From positions 1,860,001-1,924,000 of the forward strand of contig OY970070.1 of the NCBI GenBank assembly GCA_963705355.1: a stretch of DNA of 64,000 nt. The letters run 5' to 3'. Positions 44,054 through 53,296 of this stretch are shown in pieces. Positions within the stretch are counted from its first letter, which is position 1. Each line of letters opens with the position of its first letter. Below the pieces are notes generated by a model. The model was not told the DNA's origin and did no database searches. It was given only the letters and a program-made list of their open reading frames with translations. A program made the translations under genes and the position numbers. This stretch comes from COMBO-56-21 sp963705355 (lineage in GTDB: Archaea; Thermoplasmatota; Thermoplasmata; UBA10834).

Positions 44054-44221
44054 CTACTTTATCGCGGCCTTGATCTTCGTGAGCATGTCCGGCGAGATCT
44101 CCTTCATGTTGTGAACATCGGCAGCATGCTGCGAGATTTTCTTCATTAGGCCGCCCTGCGTCCACGCCTTCGCCTCGAACGGGCAGTCCATGCCCAGATC
44201 TTTGCACTTGAATTCTGGCAT
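44054..44221 (-). CDS. DUF1059 small Cys-containing protein
   Basis: 55 residues: FKCKDLGMDCPFEAKAWT followed by a helix with HAADVHNM. The two Cys and two His residues arranged this way are typical of DUF1059, a presumed small metal-binding protein. GGAGGTG seven bases before the ATG at 44221 sets the start; the longer frame upstream is not used. Confidence 0.8.
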   Translation of the reverse strand: MPEFKCKDLGMDCPFEAKAWTQGGLMKKISQHAADVHNMKEISPDMLTKIKAAIK

Positions 44222-44307
44222 TTCTGCACCTCCACGTTGTTTATGACTGGCTAGTCGAGACATACACTTACTCCAGAACAGGCTCACGAATGCCCAAATG
44301 CCGGTGT

Positions 44308-45327
44308 TCAAGAGAGGCGCTTGGCAGCCCATCTCGCGTGATCTCTCAGCAGTTCGTCCTCGGAGGTCTCGAATCTTTTGGCAATCTTCAGGAGCTCCTT
44401 CTCGCCGCTGTTCCCGACCGCGATCAGTGCGTTCCTCTTCATGAACCGAGTGGTGGGCTCGAACCAGTCCATGTGCGCGTAGTTCGCTTCCATCTCTCTA
44501 TCCGTAACCTCAAAGCATCGCTCCAACTTTGGATAGGGGACGAGGTCAGGATCGAGCTCCCTTGCTGTCAGAGGCCTCGGGGCGCGTTTCGCCACGGAGT
44601 TTATCGGGCACACCTCCTGGCATTTGTCGCACCCGTTTATCCTGTTTCCAGCCGCCGCCCTAGCGAAATCTGGCATGGGCCCTTTCTGTTCGAGGATGTA
44701 GTTGAGGCACCTGTTGACGTCCAGGACGTAAGGCTCGACCAGGGCTTTCGTCGGGCAGGCGTCCATGCATTTCCTGCATTTCTCCGGACAACTCTTGTTG
44801 ATTCTAGGAGCAGGCTCCATGACCGCGTCAGTCACGATGGAATAGTACAGGGCCCACGAACCGTAGGTCGGGTTGATCGCCAGCGCATTCCTTCCTATCC
44901 AGGCGAGTCCTGTGAGCTTTGCCGCCTCCCGTGGGTGCACCTTCCCCTTTTCCGCTTCGAAGCCTGCCGCTCTCAGGTGCTTCATCATCACGTCCCGCTT
45001 CGCGACGAGATCGGTGTAGGTATCTCTCCAGTAATGTCGGCCTATGGCGCCTCTCACGGACATGTCGCTCGGTGGACGCCTATCTTCCAGATATGACTGG
45101 CCGAGGCATATGAGGGTCTTGGCACCCTGAAGGGACTGGGCTGGATCCGCGAATATCTCAGGTGTGCGGAAGCACTCCGTGGTCGAAATCATCTCTTCAG
45201 GTATCAGGCCCTTGGCGATTCTTGCGCGAACGATCTCCGCATACGATGTCTTCTCGATTGCAGAGAACCCTAGCAGATGGATCTTCAGCTCCTTCGCCTT
45301 CTTTCGGAGCTCCTCCTCGACTTTCAT
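44308..45327 (-). CDS. QueG-like (epoxyqueuosine reductase family) iron-sulfur protein
   Basis: 339 residues. N-terminal cobalamin-dependent-type domain with GLAWIGRNALAINPTYGSW, two ferredoxin-type [4Fe-4S] sites (CPEKCRKCMDACP and NGCDKCQEVCP with an additional CLNY Cys), and a C-terminal HEAT-like helical tail. QueG reduces epoxyqueuosine to queuosine in tRNA using B12; archaea are not known to make queuosine, so the archaeal role may be different. TTG at 45333 precedes the ATG at 45327; I use the latter. Confidence 0.75.
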   Translation of the reverse strand: MKVEEELRKKAKELKIHLLGFSAIEKTSYAEIVRARIAKGLIPEEMISTTECFRTPEIFADPAQSLQGAKTLICLGQSYLEDRRPPSDMSVRGAIGRHYWRDTYTDLVAKRDVMMKHLRAAGFEAEKGKVHPREAAKLTGLAWIGRNALAINPTYGSWALYYSIVTDAVMEPAPRINKSCPEKCRKCMDACPTKALVEPYVLDVNRCLNYILEQKGPMPDFARAAAGNRINGCDKCQEVCPINSVAKRAPRPLTARELDPDLVPYPKLERCFEVTDREMEANYAHMDWFEPTTRFMKRNALIAVGNSGEKELLKIAKRFETSEDELLRDHARWAAKRLS

Positions 45328-45544
45328 CAACAAGCAGAGTCCCTGATGAACACATAACGGTTTCTTCTGTTTCGGCGAAATACCCTCTCGGAATCCTTTT
45401 CTACCCGGCGCCAGATTCCCGTCCAGCGCAGAGGACTGCCCGAGGCTATGGCATTATCCGTGTGGGTCAATGTTCTTTGATACTGCCGAAAGTGGTGCTG
45501 GGCTTTACCAAGTGGTCCTTCTAGAACATGCGAGGTATTGCGAC

Positions 45545-46894
45545 ATGGCAGCACAGGCAAGTTGCGAGAAGGAGTATGTGGCTAGGACGAGGAAATCAAA
45601 AGCCCACTGGGACAAAGCAAGGAGGCTGATCCCATCAGGGGTCGATAGCAACGTGCGGTTCTTCGAACCCTATCCGTTCTATGTTAGGCGTGCAAAGGGT
45701 GCGTACCTCTGGGACATCGATGGGAACAAGCTGATCGACTACGCCCTAGGTTATGGCCCGATGATCCTTGGGCACAACCATCCAGCAGTCGTCAAGGCGG
45801 TCAAAGAGCAGGTCGACAAGGGCACGATGTTTGGCGCCTCCGCCGAGATGGCCTTCGAATACGTCAACATGGTCAGGAAGGCTATGCCGTCCATCGAGAT
45901 GTTCAGGTTCGCGAACTCGGGGACAGAGGCAACGATGCATCCGCTCAGGGTCGCGAGGGCCTACACGGGCAAGGAGAAGATCGCGAAGGCCGAGGGTTCG
46001 TACCATGGTGGCCATGATTACGCTCTGCAGTCCGTGGACATTCCTCCGGACAAACTGAAGGACAAGAGATGCCAACCGGCGGTCCCCTTCGGCAAAGGGA
46101 TTCCGAAGAGCATCTCGGACCTGCTCGTGATCTATCCGTTCAACGACTGGGACGCGACCGAGGAGGTCCTGACGAAGAATGCCGACGATCTCGCAGCCGT
46201 CATCATAGAACCTGTCCAGGCAGGCGGTGGATGCTTTGCACCCAGGGACAATTACCTCAAGAAGGTGAGGAAGCTCACGAAGGATCTCGGGATCGTTCTG
46301 ATCTTCGACGAAGTCCTCACGGGATTCAGAGTCGCATTCGGCGGAGCTCAGGAAAGATACGATGTCAAGCCGGACATCACCTCCATCGCGAAGATCGCGG
46401 GCGGCGGCTACCAGCTCGCTGGCTTCGGAGGAAAGAAGGAGATCATGGAGGAGATCATTCCCAAGGAGGGCGGAAATGTGTATCACGGCGGAACTTACAA
46501 CGCACATCCCGTGTCTGTGACCGCGGGCCTCACCACGCTCAAATTGCTGTCCAAGCCAGGCACTTACTCGAAGATCGACAAGATAGGCGACTCACTGTTC
46601 CGCGGGCTAAGGGATGTTGCTGAGGATAGAGGGGTCGATGTGTGGGTCGAATCCGTGGGCTCTCTGGGCCAGATGTACTTCACCGACCACGAGATAAGGA
46701 CTTGGCGAGACGCGTTCAATGTCGACCCCGAGAAGTGGAGGCACTGGTTCATGCACTCCCTCGGCAAGGGCGTCTTCTTCGGAGTCCCGCATGCAGACGA
46801 GCATTTCTTCACCTCCTTGGCACACTCGAAGGAGGACATCGAGAGCTCACTGGAGATATCCGACCAGGCCTTCCGGCAGATGGCGAAGGAATGA
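45545..46894 (+). CDS. Class III aminotransferase, glutamate-1-semialdehyde aminomutase-like
   Basis: 449 residues. Fold type I PLP enzyme: RFANSGTEATMHPLRVARAYTG, the PLP-phosphate Gly motif, FDEVLTGFRVA with the catalytic Asp, and K283 in the SIAKIAGGGYQLAGFGG motif as the Schiff-base lysine. The sequence N-terminus (RLIPSGVDSNVRFF) is HemL-like. HemL makes 5-aminolevulinate for tetrapyrroles, but no other tetrapyrrole gene is in the window, so a different amino donor or substrate is possible. A longer open frame reaches 45470; MAAQ at 45545 is the more natural start. Confidence 0.78.
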   Translation: MAAQASCEKEYVARTRKSKAHWDKARRLIPSGVDSNVRFFEPYPFYVRRAKGAYLWDIDGNKLIDYALGYGPMILGHNHPAVVKAVKEQVDKGTMFGASAEMAFEYVNMVRKAMPSIEMFRFANSGTEATMHPLRVARAYTGKEKIAKAEGSYHGGHDYALQSVDIPPDKLKDKRCQPAVPFGKGIPKSISDLLVIYPFNDWDATEEVLTKNADDLAAVIIEPVQAGGGCFAPRDNYLKKVRKLTKDLGIVLIFDEVLTGFRVAFGGAQERYDVKPDITSIAKIAGGGYQLAGFGGKKEIMEEIIPKEGGNVYHGGTYNAHPVSVTAGLTTLKLLSKPGTYSKIDKIGDSLFRGLRDVAEDRGVDVWVESVGSLGQMYFTDHEIRTWRDAFNVDPEKWRHWFMHSLGKGVFFGVPHADEHFFTSLAHSKEDIESSLEISDQAFRQMAKE

Positions 46895-46947
46895 CTCTCT
46901 TTTCCGAACTCCTTTTCTGATTTCCCATTTGGGTCCCTTGGCGGTCC

Positions 46948-47475
46948 GTGAAAACCACTAAAGGTGTGAAGAGTCATCCACGGAGCTTGATGCCAAGCGA
47001 TTCCTCTATAGATGCGCCGGTCGAGGGAGAGGGCATCGATGCCAGAATGCTCCTCACCAGCGAAGAGAGGGCCAAGATGCTCGCCCGCATCCACTCGCTT
47101 GTCTACTGGGTCGGGATGTTGATTCCGGAGCGCGAGATCCTCGACGATTCAGAAATCGATCTTCGGGAAGTCGTGTACAATCTAACCAGCAAGGAGAAGC
47201 TCACGCCGGATGACATCGCCCAGGTCAACGAGCTGATCAGGGTTCTCAAAGCGAAGGAGCGTGGCCTCGAGAAGAGCCTCGCTCACGATCCCATGACATT
47301 GGACGGCGCGAAGGGTCTTCTGGAGGAGATATGCGGTCTCCTCCGTGCCATCGACGAACTACGCTCTGTCGAGACGCCCGAGAAGGCGGAGTTCAGAAAG
47401 AGGGATGTCCTGAGCAGGATCGAGGACGCGAAGAGGTGGCAGAAGTTCGTCGAGTCGATCAAGCCAACGAAGTGA
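46948..47475 (+). CDS. Helical cytoplasmic protein, possibly DUF5788-like
   Basis: 175 residues. Mostly helical with a conserved-looking core (RAKMLARIHSLVYWVGMLIPE, then IDLREVVYNLTSKEKLT and LLEEICGLLRAIDEL). The IP....DLREVV pattern resembles archaeal DUF5788 proteins, a tentative match from memory. GTG at 46948 or ATG at 46990 could start. No membrane segment. Lies between the aminotransferase and the second MttB gene. Confidence 0.5.
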   Translation: MKTTKGVKSHPRSLMPSDSSIDAPVEGEGIDARMLLTSEERAKMLARIHSLVYWVGMLIPEREILDDSEIDLREVVYNLTSKEKLTPDDIAQVNELIRVLKAKERGLEKSLAHDPMTLDGAKGLLEEICGLLRAIDELRSVETPEKAEFRKRDVLSRIEDAKRWQKFVESIKPTK

Positions 47476-47490
47476 ACGATCGTCCGCTCT

Positions 47491-48927
47491 TCAGTCCTCA
47501 TACTTTTCCAAGATGCAGTTAATCTGCTTCTGGGTCTGCTTGTCCACCTGTTCCGGGATATGCGACGAAATGATCTTCTTCGCTCTGTCTTTCGCCCTCT
47601 CGACCATGTCCTTCCTGGACTTGTCCAGACGATAGAATGCGAGATTGTCAGTCTTGTCCTGACTCTGAATGAAGAGTTCCTTCCTCATGTTCCTCGCGGT
47701 GTGCATCTCCTTCAGGAAGCTGCCTCCGGGACCGACCTTCCTCACAAGATCGACTGCGAAATGCTCGTCATCAAAGGCAACATCTCTTCGCAATTCCCGA
47801 ACGTTTTCCCAGAGGTCGCAATCGATTATGATCTGCTCCAGCGACGCGCCCAACGCCTGATCGAGCCCGCCGATTCCCGATGCGAAATCTGTCAGAGCCA
47901 GAGACGTGAGGCTCGTGAACAAGAGTTCCGCCGGATCGAAATACACTCCTGGCGATTCTCCGCCGAGCCCGACCCCGAAACCGCCGACCATCGTGGAAGC
48001 GCCGTAGTACTTTGCCATCTGTGCGGCCGCGCTCGCGATCAAAGCCTCTTCGACAGCACCGTAGTGTATCTCTCCCGTCCTCATGTTCGGCGAGGTCGAT
48101 TCCGAGCTGTATACGACGGGCGCTCCAGCCTTTGTTATCTGGGATATTGCGAAGCTAGCGAGATTCTCCGCATTCACGATCGCTATTGTGGAAGCTAGGG
48201 TGACGGGAGATGTGAGCCCTGTCAGAGCCATCGACATCGAGACGACTGGTATCCCAGCGCTCGCGAATTCCATCAGGGCTTCGACCGAGCCCTTCTCGAA
48301 CTCCAGCGGGCAAATGGGACACTGGACCACCGAGAACAAAGGCCTCTTGGCAAGCGCATCCTCTCCGCCGGCGATTGCTGCGGCAACCTCGACTTCCGCT
48401 CTCGCCTCCTCCGCAGACATAGCCTCTCCTTGGACATGCTTGGTCGTGTTCAGAAGGGAAATCGTGAGTTCGCTCAAGGCATGGGTTCTGTCCGGAGCGT
48501 CATGCGCAGTAACGATCGGCCAGACATAATCGAGCGGATCCATCGCGTCGCAGAGTACCATGAAATCCTTGAGATCCTTGCCCAGCGTGGTGTGCTTCTC
48601 CCCGGTCTCGAGATCGGTCATGTAGACGGCGGTGCCGTTCGTCGCCATATATGGTGGTCCAGTCTTCGGAGCTAGCATGTCTTGTTTCGGATTCCTCGCG
48701 CAAAGATTCACGGTCTTCGGAAGCTTTTTCACAGTCTCCTTGACCAAGCTTTCTGGAATGCTAGCATGCATGCCCTTTCTGTCTATCTTTGCCCCGCCGC
48801 TCTCAAGCATCTTGAGCGCTCTCTCGCTTCGAACCATCACGCCTGGGTTCTCCAATATGCGCAGCGTCTTTTTGTGAACAAGTTCTATGTCACTCTTCGA
48901 CAGAATGCTTATCTGGGCTACCGCCAT
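47491..48927 (-). CDS. MttB-family protein, non-pyrrolysine, copy 2
   Basis: 478 residues, similar along its length to the protein at 4467-5900 (shared segments such as MATxGxAVYxxDLETG, SMSMxxxGLxSPVT and NAENLASxxISQ). No in-frame UAG, so no pyrrolysine. Residues differ from copy 1 in the barrel loops, for example PTTNKDLASF versus HTTLGKDLKDF, suggesting another substrate. No corrinoid partner adjacent, but the divergent MFS transporter next door could import the substrate (inference). Confidence 0.85.
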   Translation of the reverse strand: MAVAQISILSKSDIELVHKKTLRILENPGVMVRSERALKMLESGGAKIDRKGMHASIPESLVKETVKKLPKTVNLCARNPKQDMLAPKTGPPYMATNGTAVYMTDLETGEKHTTLGKDLKDFMVLCDAMDPLDYVWPIVTAHDAPDRTHALSELTISLLNTTKHVQGEAMSAEEARAEVEVAAAIAGGEDALAKRPLFSVVQCPICPLEFEKGSVEALMEFASAGIPVVSMSMALTGLTSPVTLASTIAIVNAENLASFAISQITKAGAPVVYSSESTSPNMRTGEIHYGAVEEALIASAAAQMAKYYGASTMVGGFGVGLGGESPGVYFDPAELLFTSLTSLALTDFASGIGGLDQALGASLEQIIIDCDLWENVRELRRDVAFDDEHFAVDLVRKVGPGGSFLKEMHTARNMRKELFIQSQDKTDNLAFYRLDKSRKDMVERAKDRAKKIISSHIPEQVDKQTQKQINCILEKYED

Positions 48928-48982
48928 TCTCCCGCTCCGAGAACCGAGATTGAGAGTGAGGTAATTAATCCATTGGCCCCCA

Positions 48983-50263
48983 GTGGATGACTATCTCAAC
49001 GATCTCTTCGGACCAAGTGGACAAATGGTGTTCGAGACTCTCAGGGCATATCCCAGGGCTTTCAAGGTGCTCGTGGCGAGCGCACTGATCGAGAACATGG
49101 CTTTTGGCCTCATAATTCCGTATTTGACGATTTATATGACTGCTGATATCAAAATCTCGGATGCGGCCGCGGGTGTCGTGCTAATGGGCTATACTCTTTC
49201 GGGCATACCCGCTGCGATATTCGGCGGCATGCTCGCCGACAAGATCGGAAGGAGGACCGTCCTTCTCATCAGCCTGGGTTTGATGGCGATCACGATATTC
49301 ATGTATTGGTTCGCCTTCGATTTCGTCTCCTTGCTCGCGATCGCCCTTGCGGACTCCTTTGTTGGCTCGCTTTACATGCCCGCTGCGAACGCGATGATAG
49401 CTGATGTGATTCCGTCGGAGAAGAGGCCTCAAGCCTACAGCACGCAGAGGATCGCTTGGAATGTCGGCTTGATATTCGGCCCCGCGGCGGGTGCAGCCAT
49501 CGTCGCAAGCAGCTCCATACAGCATCTGTTCGCATTCGGCTCCGTGATCCTTGCGGTGGCCTTCACGATGAACTTCTTCTTCATCCCGGAGACAAAGCCA
49601 GACAAGACCGGTGAAGAGGTGACCTTCAGGAAAGTGGCTGAGGTCCGTAAGAACAGGCCGTTCCTCCTCCTGTGCGCGATGAGCGGCATATTTTGGTTCG
49701 GTTCGACCCAGTTCATGTCTGCATTCCCAGTGTACGTCACCAGGGAACTCGCTCTTCCCAATACTGACCCTGGGGTTCTGTGGGCGATAAATGGTGCGAT
49801 GATCGTCCTGCTCCAGCTCTGGGTCACATCGAAGGCTGTGAAGCTCAGAAGATCCGTCGTCCTAACGGCCGGACAAATCGTTAGTTCGGTCGGATTGGGC
49901 CTACTGTTCTTCGCAGCCGGTCTACCTGAGTTGATCGCGTTCATCGTCGTCATGACAATAGGTGAACTCATCTACATGTCAATCCTCTCTGCGGTCATCG
50001 CTGACATGTCGCCTGAGGACAAGCGCGGCATCTACATGGGCTTCGCTGGATTCATGCAGACCCTCGGCATGGGCGCGGGCATGCTCGTCGGCATGTGGCT
50101 CCTGGGGGCCCTCGCATCCCAGAGCGCCTATCTCTGGGCGTTCTTTGGAGTCGTGGGCGTATCGACGAGCCTCGCATACTTGGTCTTCGGCCGGATGGTC
50201 GGACCTGAGAAGGATCATCCATCGAAGTTCGGAGTCCCCGCTCCTTCAATGCAGTTGCACTGA
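48983..50263 (+). CDS. Major facilitator superfamily transporter
   Basis: 426 residues, 12 predicted transmembrane helices. The loop 2-3 signature is GGMLADKIGRRTVLL, and NRPFLLL marks the second half. It reads like a drug/proton antiporter or solute uptake MFS member; substrate not evident. The start is GTG at 48983. Transcribed away from the second MttB gene across a 55-nt spacer with AATTAAT at about 48963. Confidence 0.8.
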   Translation: MDDYLNDLFGPSGQMVFETLRAYPRAFKVLVASALIENMAFGLIIPYLTIYMTADIKISDAAAGVVLMGYTLSGIPAAIFGGMLADKIGRRTVLLISLGLMAITIFMYWFAFDFVSLLAIALADSFVGSLYMPAANAMIADVIPSEKRPQAYSTQRIAWNVGLIFGPAAGAAIVASSSIQHLFAFGSVILAVAFTMNFFFIPETKPDKTGEEVTFRKVAEVRKNRPFLLLCAMSGIFWFGSTQFMSAFPVYVTRELALPNTDPGVLWAINGAMIVLLQLWVTSKAVKLRRSVVLTAGQIVSSVGLGLLFFAAGLPELIAFIVVMTIGELIYMSILSAVIADMSPEDKRGIYMGFAGFMQTLGMGAGMLVGMWLLGALASQSAYLWAFFGVVGVSTSLAYLVFGRMVGPEKDHPSKFGVPAPSMQLH

Positions 50264-50343
50264 GAACAAGAGAAATCCAAAAGGTGAAGGGGTTTTCCAG
50301 CCCATCCTCTTGGGATGAACTGATTCAGCAATGCGAAGCGATC

Positions 50344-50880
50344 CTAGAATCGTCTTCGGCCCTTGTTCATGTAGCTGGGCCTGTCGCTGCTATCTCTGTC
50401 TCCGCCTCTGTCGCCATAGCCGCCGCGCCTCTCGCGACCGCCACCATAGCCACCGCGGCTTCCGCCTCCGCCGAAGCTCCTGCGCTCCTGTTCGTACTCC
50501 TTGTCGCTCATGTTCAGCGCGGTGCTTGAGCCGTCAAGCGGCTTCTCGCTCTTTGTGAGCTGGCCGTACTTGCCGACGTTCAGGCGCATGTGTCCCCTGA
50601 CCAGCGAGACGTAACCGTTCTTGATCGCCATCACATCGTCCTTGACAATGCTTCCGATCTGGTTGTCCCACAGGGAGAGGATGATCGCACCCGTCTCGTC
50701 CGCTACAGTCGCCTCTGCGACCTTTCTGGAGTTCCCGAACTTTCCGGGGATGTCCTTTGGCTCGCTGACCTCAAGGCACTTGGCCAATACGTCCACTCTC
50801 TTCGATTGTGGCGTGAGGTCCTTTATCTTCGTCTCTACGCTTGCTTGCTCTTCCGAGCTTTGTCCAACGCTCTCTTCCAT
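50344..50880 (-). CDS. OB-fold nucleic-acid-binding protein with RGG-type tail
   Basis: 178 residues. One OB fold (about 15-115: SKRVDVLAKCLEV, VAEATVADETGAIILSLWDN, AIKNGYVSLVRGHMRLNVGKYG) of the RPA/SOSS-B type, followed by a Gly/Arg/Tyr-rich tail (about 135-178) with repeated GGYGGGR-like units and a terminal GRRRF. A single-stranded DNA- or RNA-binding protein; disordered RGG tails bind RNA in eukaryotes and bacteria. ATG at 50880 is used instead of GTG at 50901 because GGAAGA sits just before it. Confidence 0.85.
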   Translation of the reverse strand: MEESVGQSSEEQASVETKIKDLTPQSKRVDVLAKCLEVSEPKDIPGKFGNSRKVAEATVADETGAIILSLWDNQIGSIVKDDVMAIKNGYVSLVRGHMRLNVGKYGQLTKSEKPLDGSSTALNMSDKEYEQERRSFGGGGSRGGYGGGRERRGGYGDRGGDRDSSDRPSYMNKGRRRF

Positions 50881-51125
50881 GTCTATTCTTCCTTTGTGCA
50901 CAATTGTCTCCGGCTAGCACGCGAGTCAAACTATCGGCTTCAAAACATCAGCGATGTTCGGCTTGTCGTATCACTCGGCACAACTAGTGCTGGTTTAACG
51001 ACTGTGCATGACACTATTAATAATCTTGCCCGATACTAGGCCAACGTGCGGCCGTCATTGTGCCGATTTGCGCAATCCCAGCTTCAGTCAGCGCGTTCAA
51101 CTAGACGGCTCTGCTCTGAGAAACA

Positions 51126-51136
51126 GCTATATATAC
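51126..51136 (+). promoter_or_regulatory. TATA box of the glutamate synthase cluster
   Basis: GCTATATATAC is near-consensus; initiation about 25 nt downstream gives a leader of roughly 145 nt. Confidence 0.65.
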
Positions 51137-51196
51137 TCCTGTGCGTACGGCGTTACCTGTTTGAGGAGCATAGCGCCGTTGAGACCTGCAAGGACA

Positions 51197-51229
51197 CTCC
51201 GCACGGAGGTCTGCTCCCCGCCGGAGCAG
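51197..51229 (+). ncRNA. Two adjacent hairpins in the leader of the glutamate synthase cluster
   Basis: CTCC-GCAC-GGAG (51197-51208) is followed directly by CTGCTCC-CCGCC-GGAGCAG (51211-51229), a perfect 7-bp stem. They lie about 70 nt before the first start codon. A cis-regulatory RNA is possible but no known class is recognised. Confidence 0.35.
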
Positions 51230-51301
51230 TGGGTTCATGATGCTCGCGATCGATTCACGGAAGGGACTTTGAGGACCGCATGTCCCTGAGGGGGGATGCA
51301 C

Positions 51302-53296
51302 ATGGTTGACGACGGTGTAGGCCGGGCTATTTACCCTGGTGCGGCACCCTCTCCCGCCCCCCCTACCGAGTTCTCGCCAAAACCTGAACGGCATGAGGGC
51401 GGGATCGCAGCCGAAATCGCTGCTCTTGGGATAGAAAATCTGCGCGTTGCGGTTGCTTCCGGCGAGCGGCTCCTGTACTCACGCGACCAATCTGAGATCC
51501 CGCGCTTCCTCAGAGAGATCATGTTCAACTCGGTCCCCGAGGCAGTTGTTCTGGCGAAATCGGCTGAGGCGGTCTCGGCCGTTGTTCGATTCGCCTCTTC
51601 GAATGGCATCACTGTCATACCCAGAGGTTCAGGCTCGTCGCCCTTCGGCGGTTCGGTCCCTGTCTCCGGAGGCATCGTGATCGATGTCTCGGGCATGGAC
51701 AGGATCATCAACATCGATGTTCCAGGCAAGACGGCGAGTGTCGAGGCGGGAGCGAGATGGGCAGACCTGGATCATGAGCTGGAGAAGCACGGCCTATGCC
51801 TGAACACGAGTCCGTCGAGCAAGTTCTCGACCGTCGCGGGATGGGTCGCGACGGGCGGGATGGGATTGAACAGCTTCTCGAAGGGTCATCTGAGTTCGAG
51901 TGTTCTGTCGGTCGATGTCGTGACTCCAGACGGGCTGAAGAGGACGGTCCAGAGCGGCGACCCGATGTTCCCCGCGATCTTCGGAAGTGAAGGGCAGCTC
52001 GGGGTGATCACGGCAGTGACTCTTGGCGTCCGCAAGATCCCGAAGAGATTCAAGCCGCATTTGATATTCTTCAAAGACCCGAAGAGCGCCTTGAACTTCA
52101 CACGCTCTCTGGCAGAGAGTGGAGTCCACCCTGCTCACATCTTGTACGAGAGCGCCGCGAAGTTCTCTCTCATCAACAGGATGCTAGGCCAGAGCCGCTT
52201 CAGCGCCGCTGACGCCATCATCGTGAGCATCGAGGGCGAGGAGTCGGAGCAGCTTTACCAGAGCTTCACGAAGGCCGCGGGTCTCAAGGAGGAGAAGGAG
52301 TACCTCGCGCGGTACATGTGGAACGAGAGGTACTTCCCCATGAAGGTTCGCAAGTTCGGACCGGGGATGCTTGGATCCGAGGTTATGGTGCCTCAGAGAC
52401 TTCTTCCAGATGTTCTCACGAAGGCTGCCGACCTGTGCCAAGAGCTCGGGCTCGAGCCCCTCTTTGAGATACACTTCACCAATGAAGGCCATGGTCTGCT
52501 CCTGTGTTACTACGTGACGGACCAGGGCAACACGATAGGCTACACCCTGGACGCGCTCAAGTCCATGCTTCTCACATCGATGCTGATTGAGAGCGGCGCA
52601 AAGCCATACTCTGTCGGCATTTGGAACCATCCGTTCTCGAACGCCGAAGAGCGACCACGCGTCGATCGCCTGCGACAAGCGAAGGCTACAATGGATCCAA
52701 AGGGCGTCATGAACTCTGGAAAGTACTTCTCGCTCTCTGGAAGATTCGGCGGACTCGCCGCGATGGCCTTCAATCCCAGATTGATGAGGCCAGTGCTGAA
52801 GACGATGCGGGTCTTCTCCCCGATCACCATGCGATTCATGCGGATGGGATATGGTTTCGCTGCCAGGAGGCTGAAGCCGAAGTCAAGGAGCGAACTTCTT
52901 CGGATTGCAGACGAGTGCGCCATGTGCGGAGCTTGTGTGAGCGTCTGCCCGGCTTACCTCGTCGTGGGCGATGAGAGGGTCACCGGAAGAGGGAAGCTGT
53001 TGACTGTCAAGGCGATGGCGCGCGGCGCCAAGATATCGAAGGAGCACTCGGACAGGATCTTCCTGTGCATGAAGTGCAAGGCGTGCGAGCAGGTCTGTCA
53101 ATCGAAGCTCGAGCTCGTCAAAGCCTACGAAGCACTTGAGAAGGAACTTGAGCAGATTCACGGCAAGGACGCTCAGGAGATCGAGAAGTTCATCCGGTAC
53201 GTGGAGAACACCTCCGAGTACGATGAGCTTGTCGAGCGCGGTCTCGTAATAGGTGCTCCGAAGCACGGGATGGGAGGTGGTGCGGCTGACGTTTGA
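51302..53296 (+). CDS. GlcD-like FAD oxidase with C-terminal double [4Fe-4S] domain
   Basis: 664 residues. PCMH-type FAD-binding domain (PRGSGSSPFGGSVPVSGG, AGWVATGGMGLNSFSKG), a FAD-oxidase C domain ending with MDPKGVMNSGKYF, and a C-terminal ferredoxin part with CAMCGACVSVCP and CMKCKACEQVCQ. This is the layout of D-lactate/glycolate/2-hydroxyglutarate dehydrogenases that pass electrons to Fe-S partners. As the first gene of a glutamate synthase cluster, a D-2-hydroxyglutarate or other hydroxyacid substrate yielding a 2-oxoacid is an attractive inference. ATG at 51302 fits GAGGGGGG upstream; ATG at 51296 is possible. Overlaps the next gene by 17 nt. Confidence 0.82.
   Translation: MVDDGVGRAIYPGAAPSPAPPTEFSPKPERHEGGIAAEIAALGIENLRVAVASGERLLYSRDQSEIPRFLREIMFNSVPEAVVLAKSAEAVSAVVRFASSNGITVIPRGSGSSPFGGSVPVSGGIVIDVSGMDRIINIDVPGKTASVEAGARWADLDHELEKHGLCLNTSPSSKFSTVAGWVATGGMGLNSFSKGHLSSSVLSVDVVTPDGLKRTVQSGDPMFPAIFGSEGQLGVITAVTLGVRKIPKRFKPHLIFFKDPKSALNFTRSLAESGVHPAHILYESAAKFSLINRMLGQSRFSAADAIIVSIEGEESEQLYQSFTKAAGLKEEKEYLARYMWNERYFPMKVRKFGPGMLGSEVMVPQRLLPDVLTKAADLCQELGLEPLFEIHFTNEGHGLLLCYYVTDQGNTIGYTLDALKSMLLTSMLIESGAKPYSVGIWNHPFSNAEERPRVDRLRQAKATMDPKGVMNSGKYFSLSGRFGGLAAMAFNPRLMRPVLKTMRVFSPITMRFMRMGYGFAARRLKPKSRSELLRIADECAMCGACVSVCPAYLVVGDERVTGRGKLLTVKAMARGAKISKEHSDRIFLCMKCKACEQVCQSKLELVKAYEALEKELEQIHGKDAQEIEKFIRYVENTSEYDELVERGLVIGAPKHGMGGGAADV

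Larger units (their letters stand above)
50881..51301. other. 421-nt divergent intergenic region with leader RNA candidate
   Basis: Holds the promoter of the glutamate synthase cluster (51126-51136), a roughly 145-nt untranslated leader with two hairpins (51197-51208, 51211-51229) and a possible weak TATA (about 51014-51026) for the OB-fold gene on the minus strand. Confidence 0.5.

Noticed and set aside
4467..48927. Pyrrolysine-containing methyltransferases
   Set aside because: Neither MttB-family gene contains an in-frame UAG codon, and no pylTSBCD genes are in the window.
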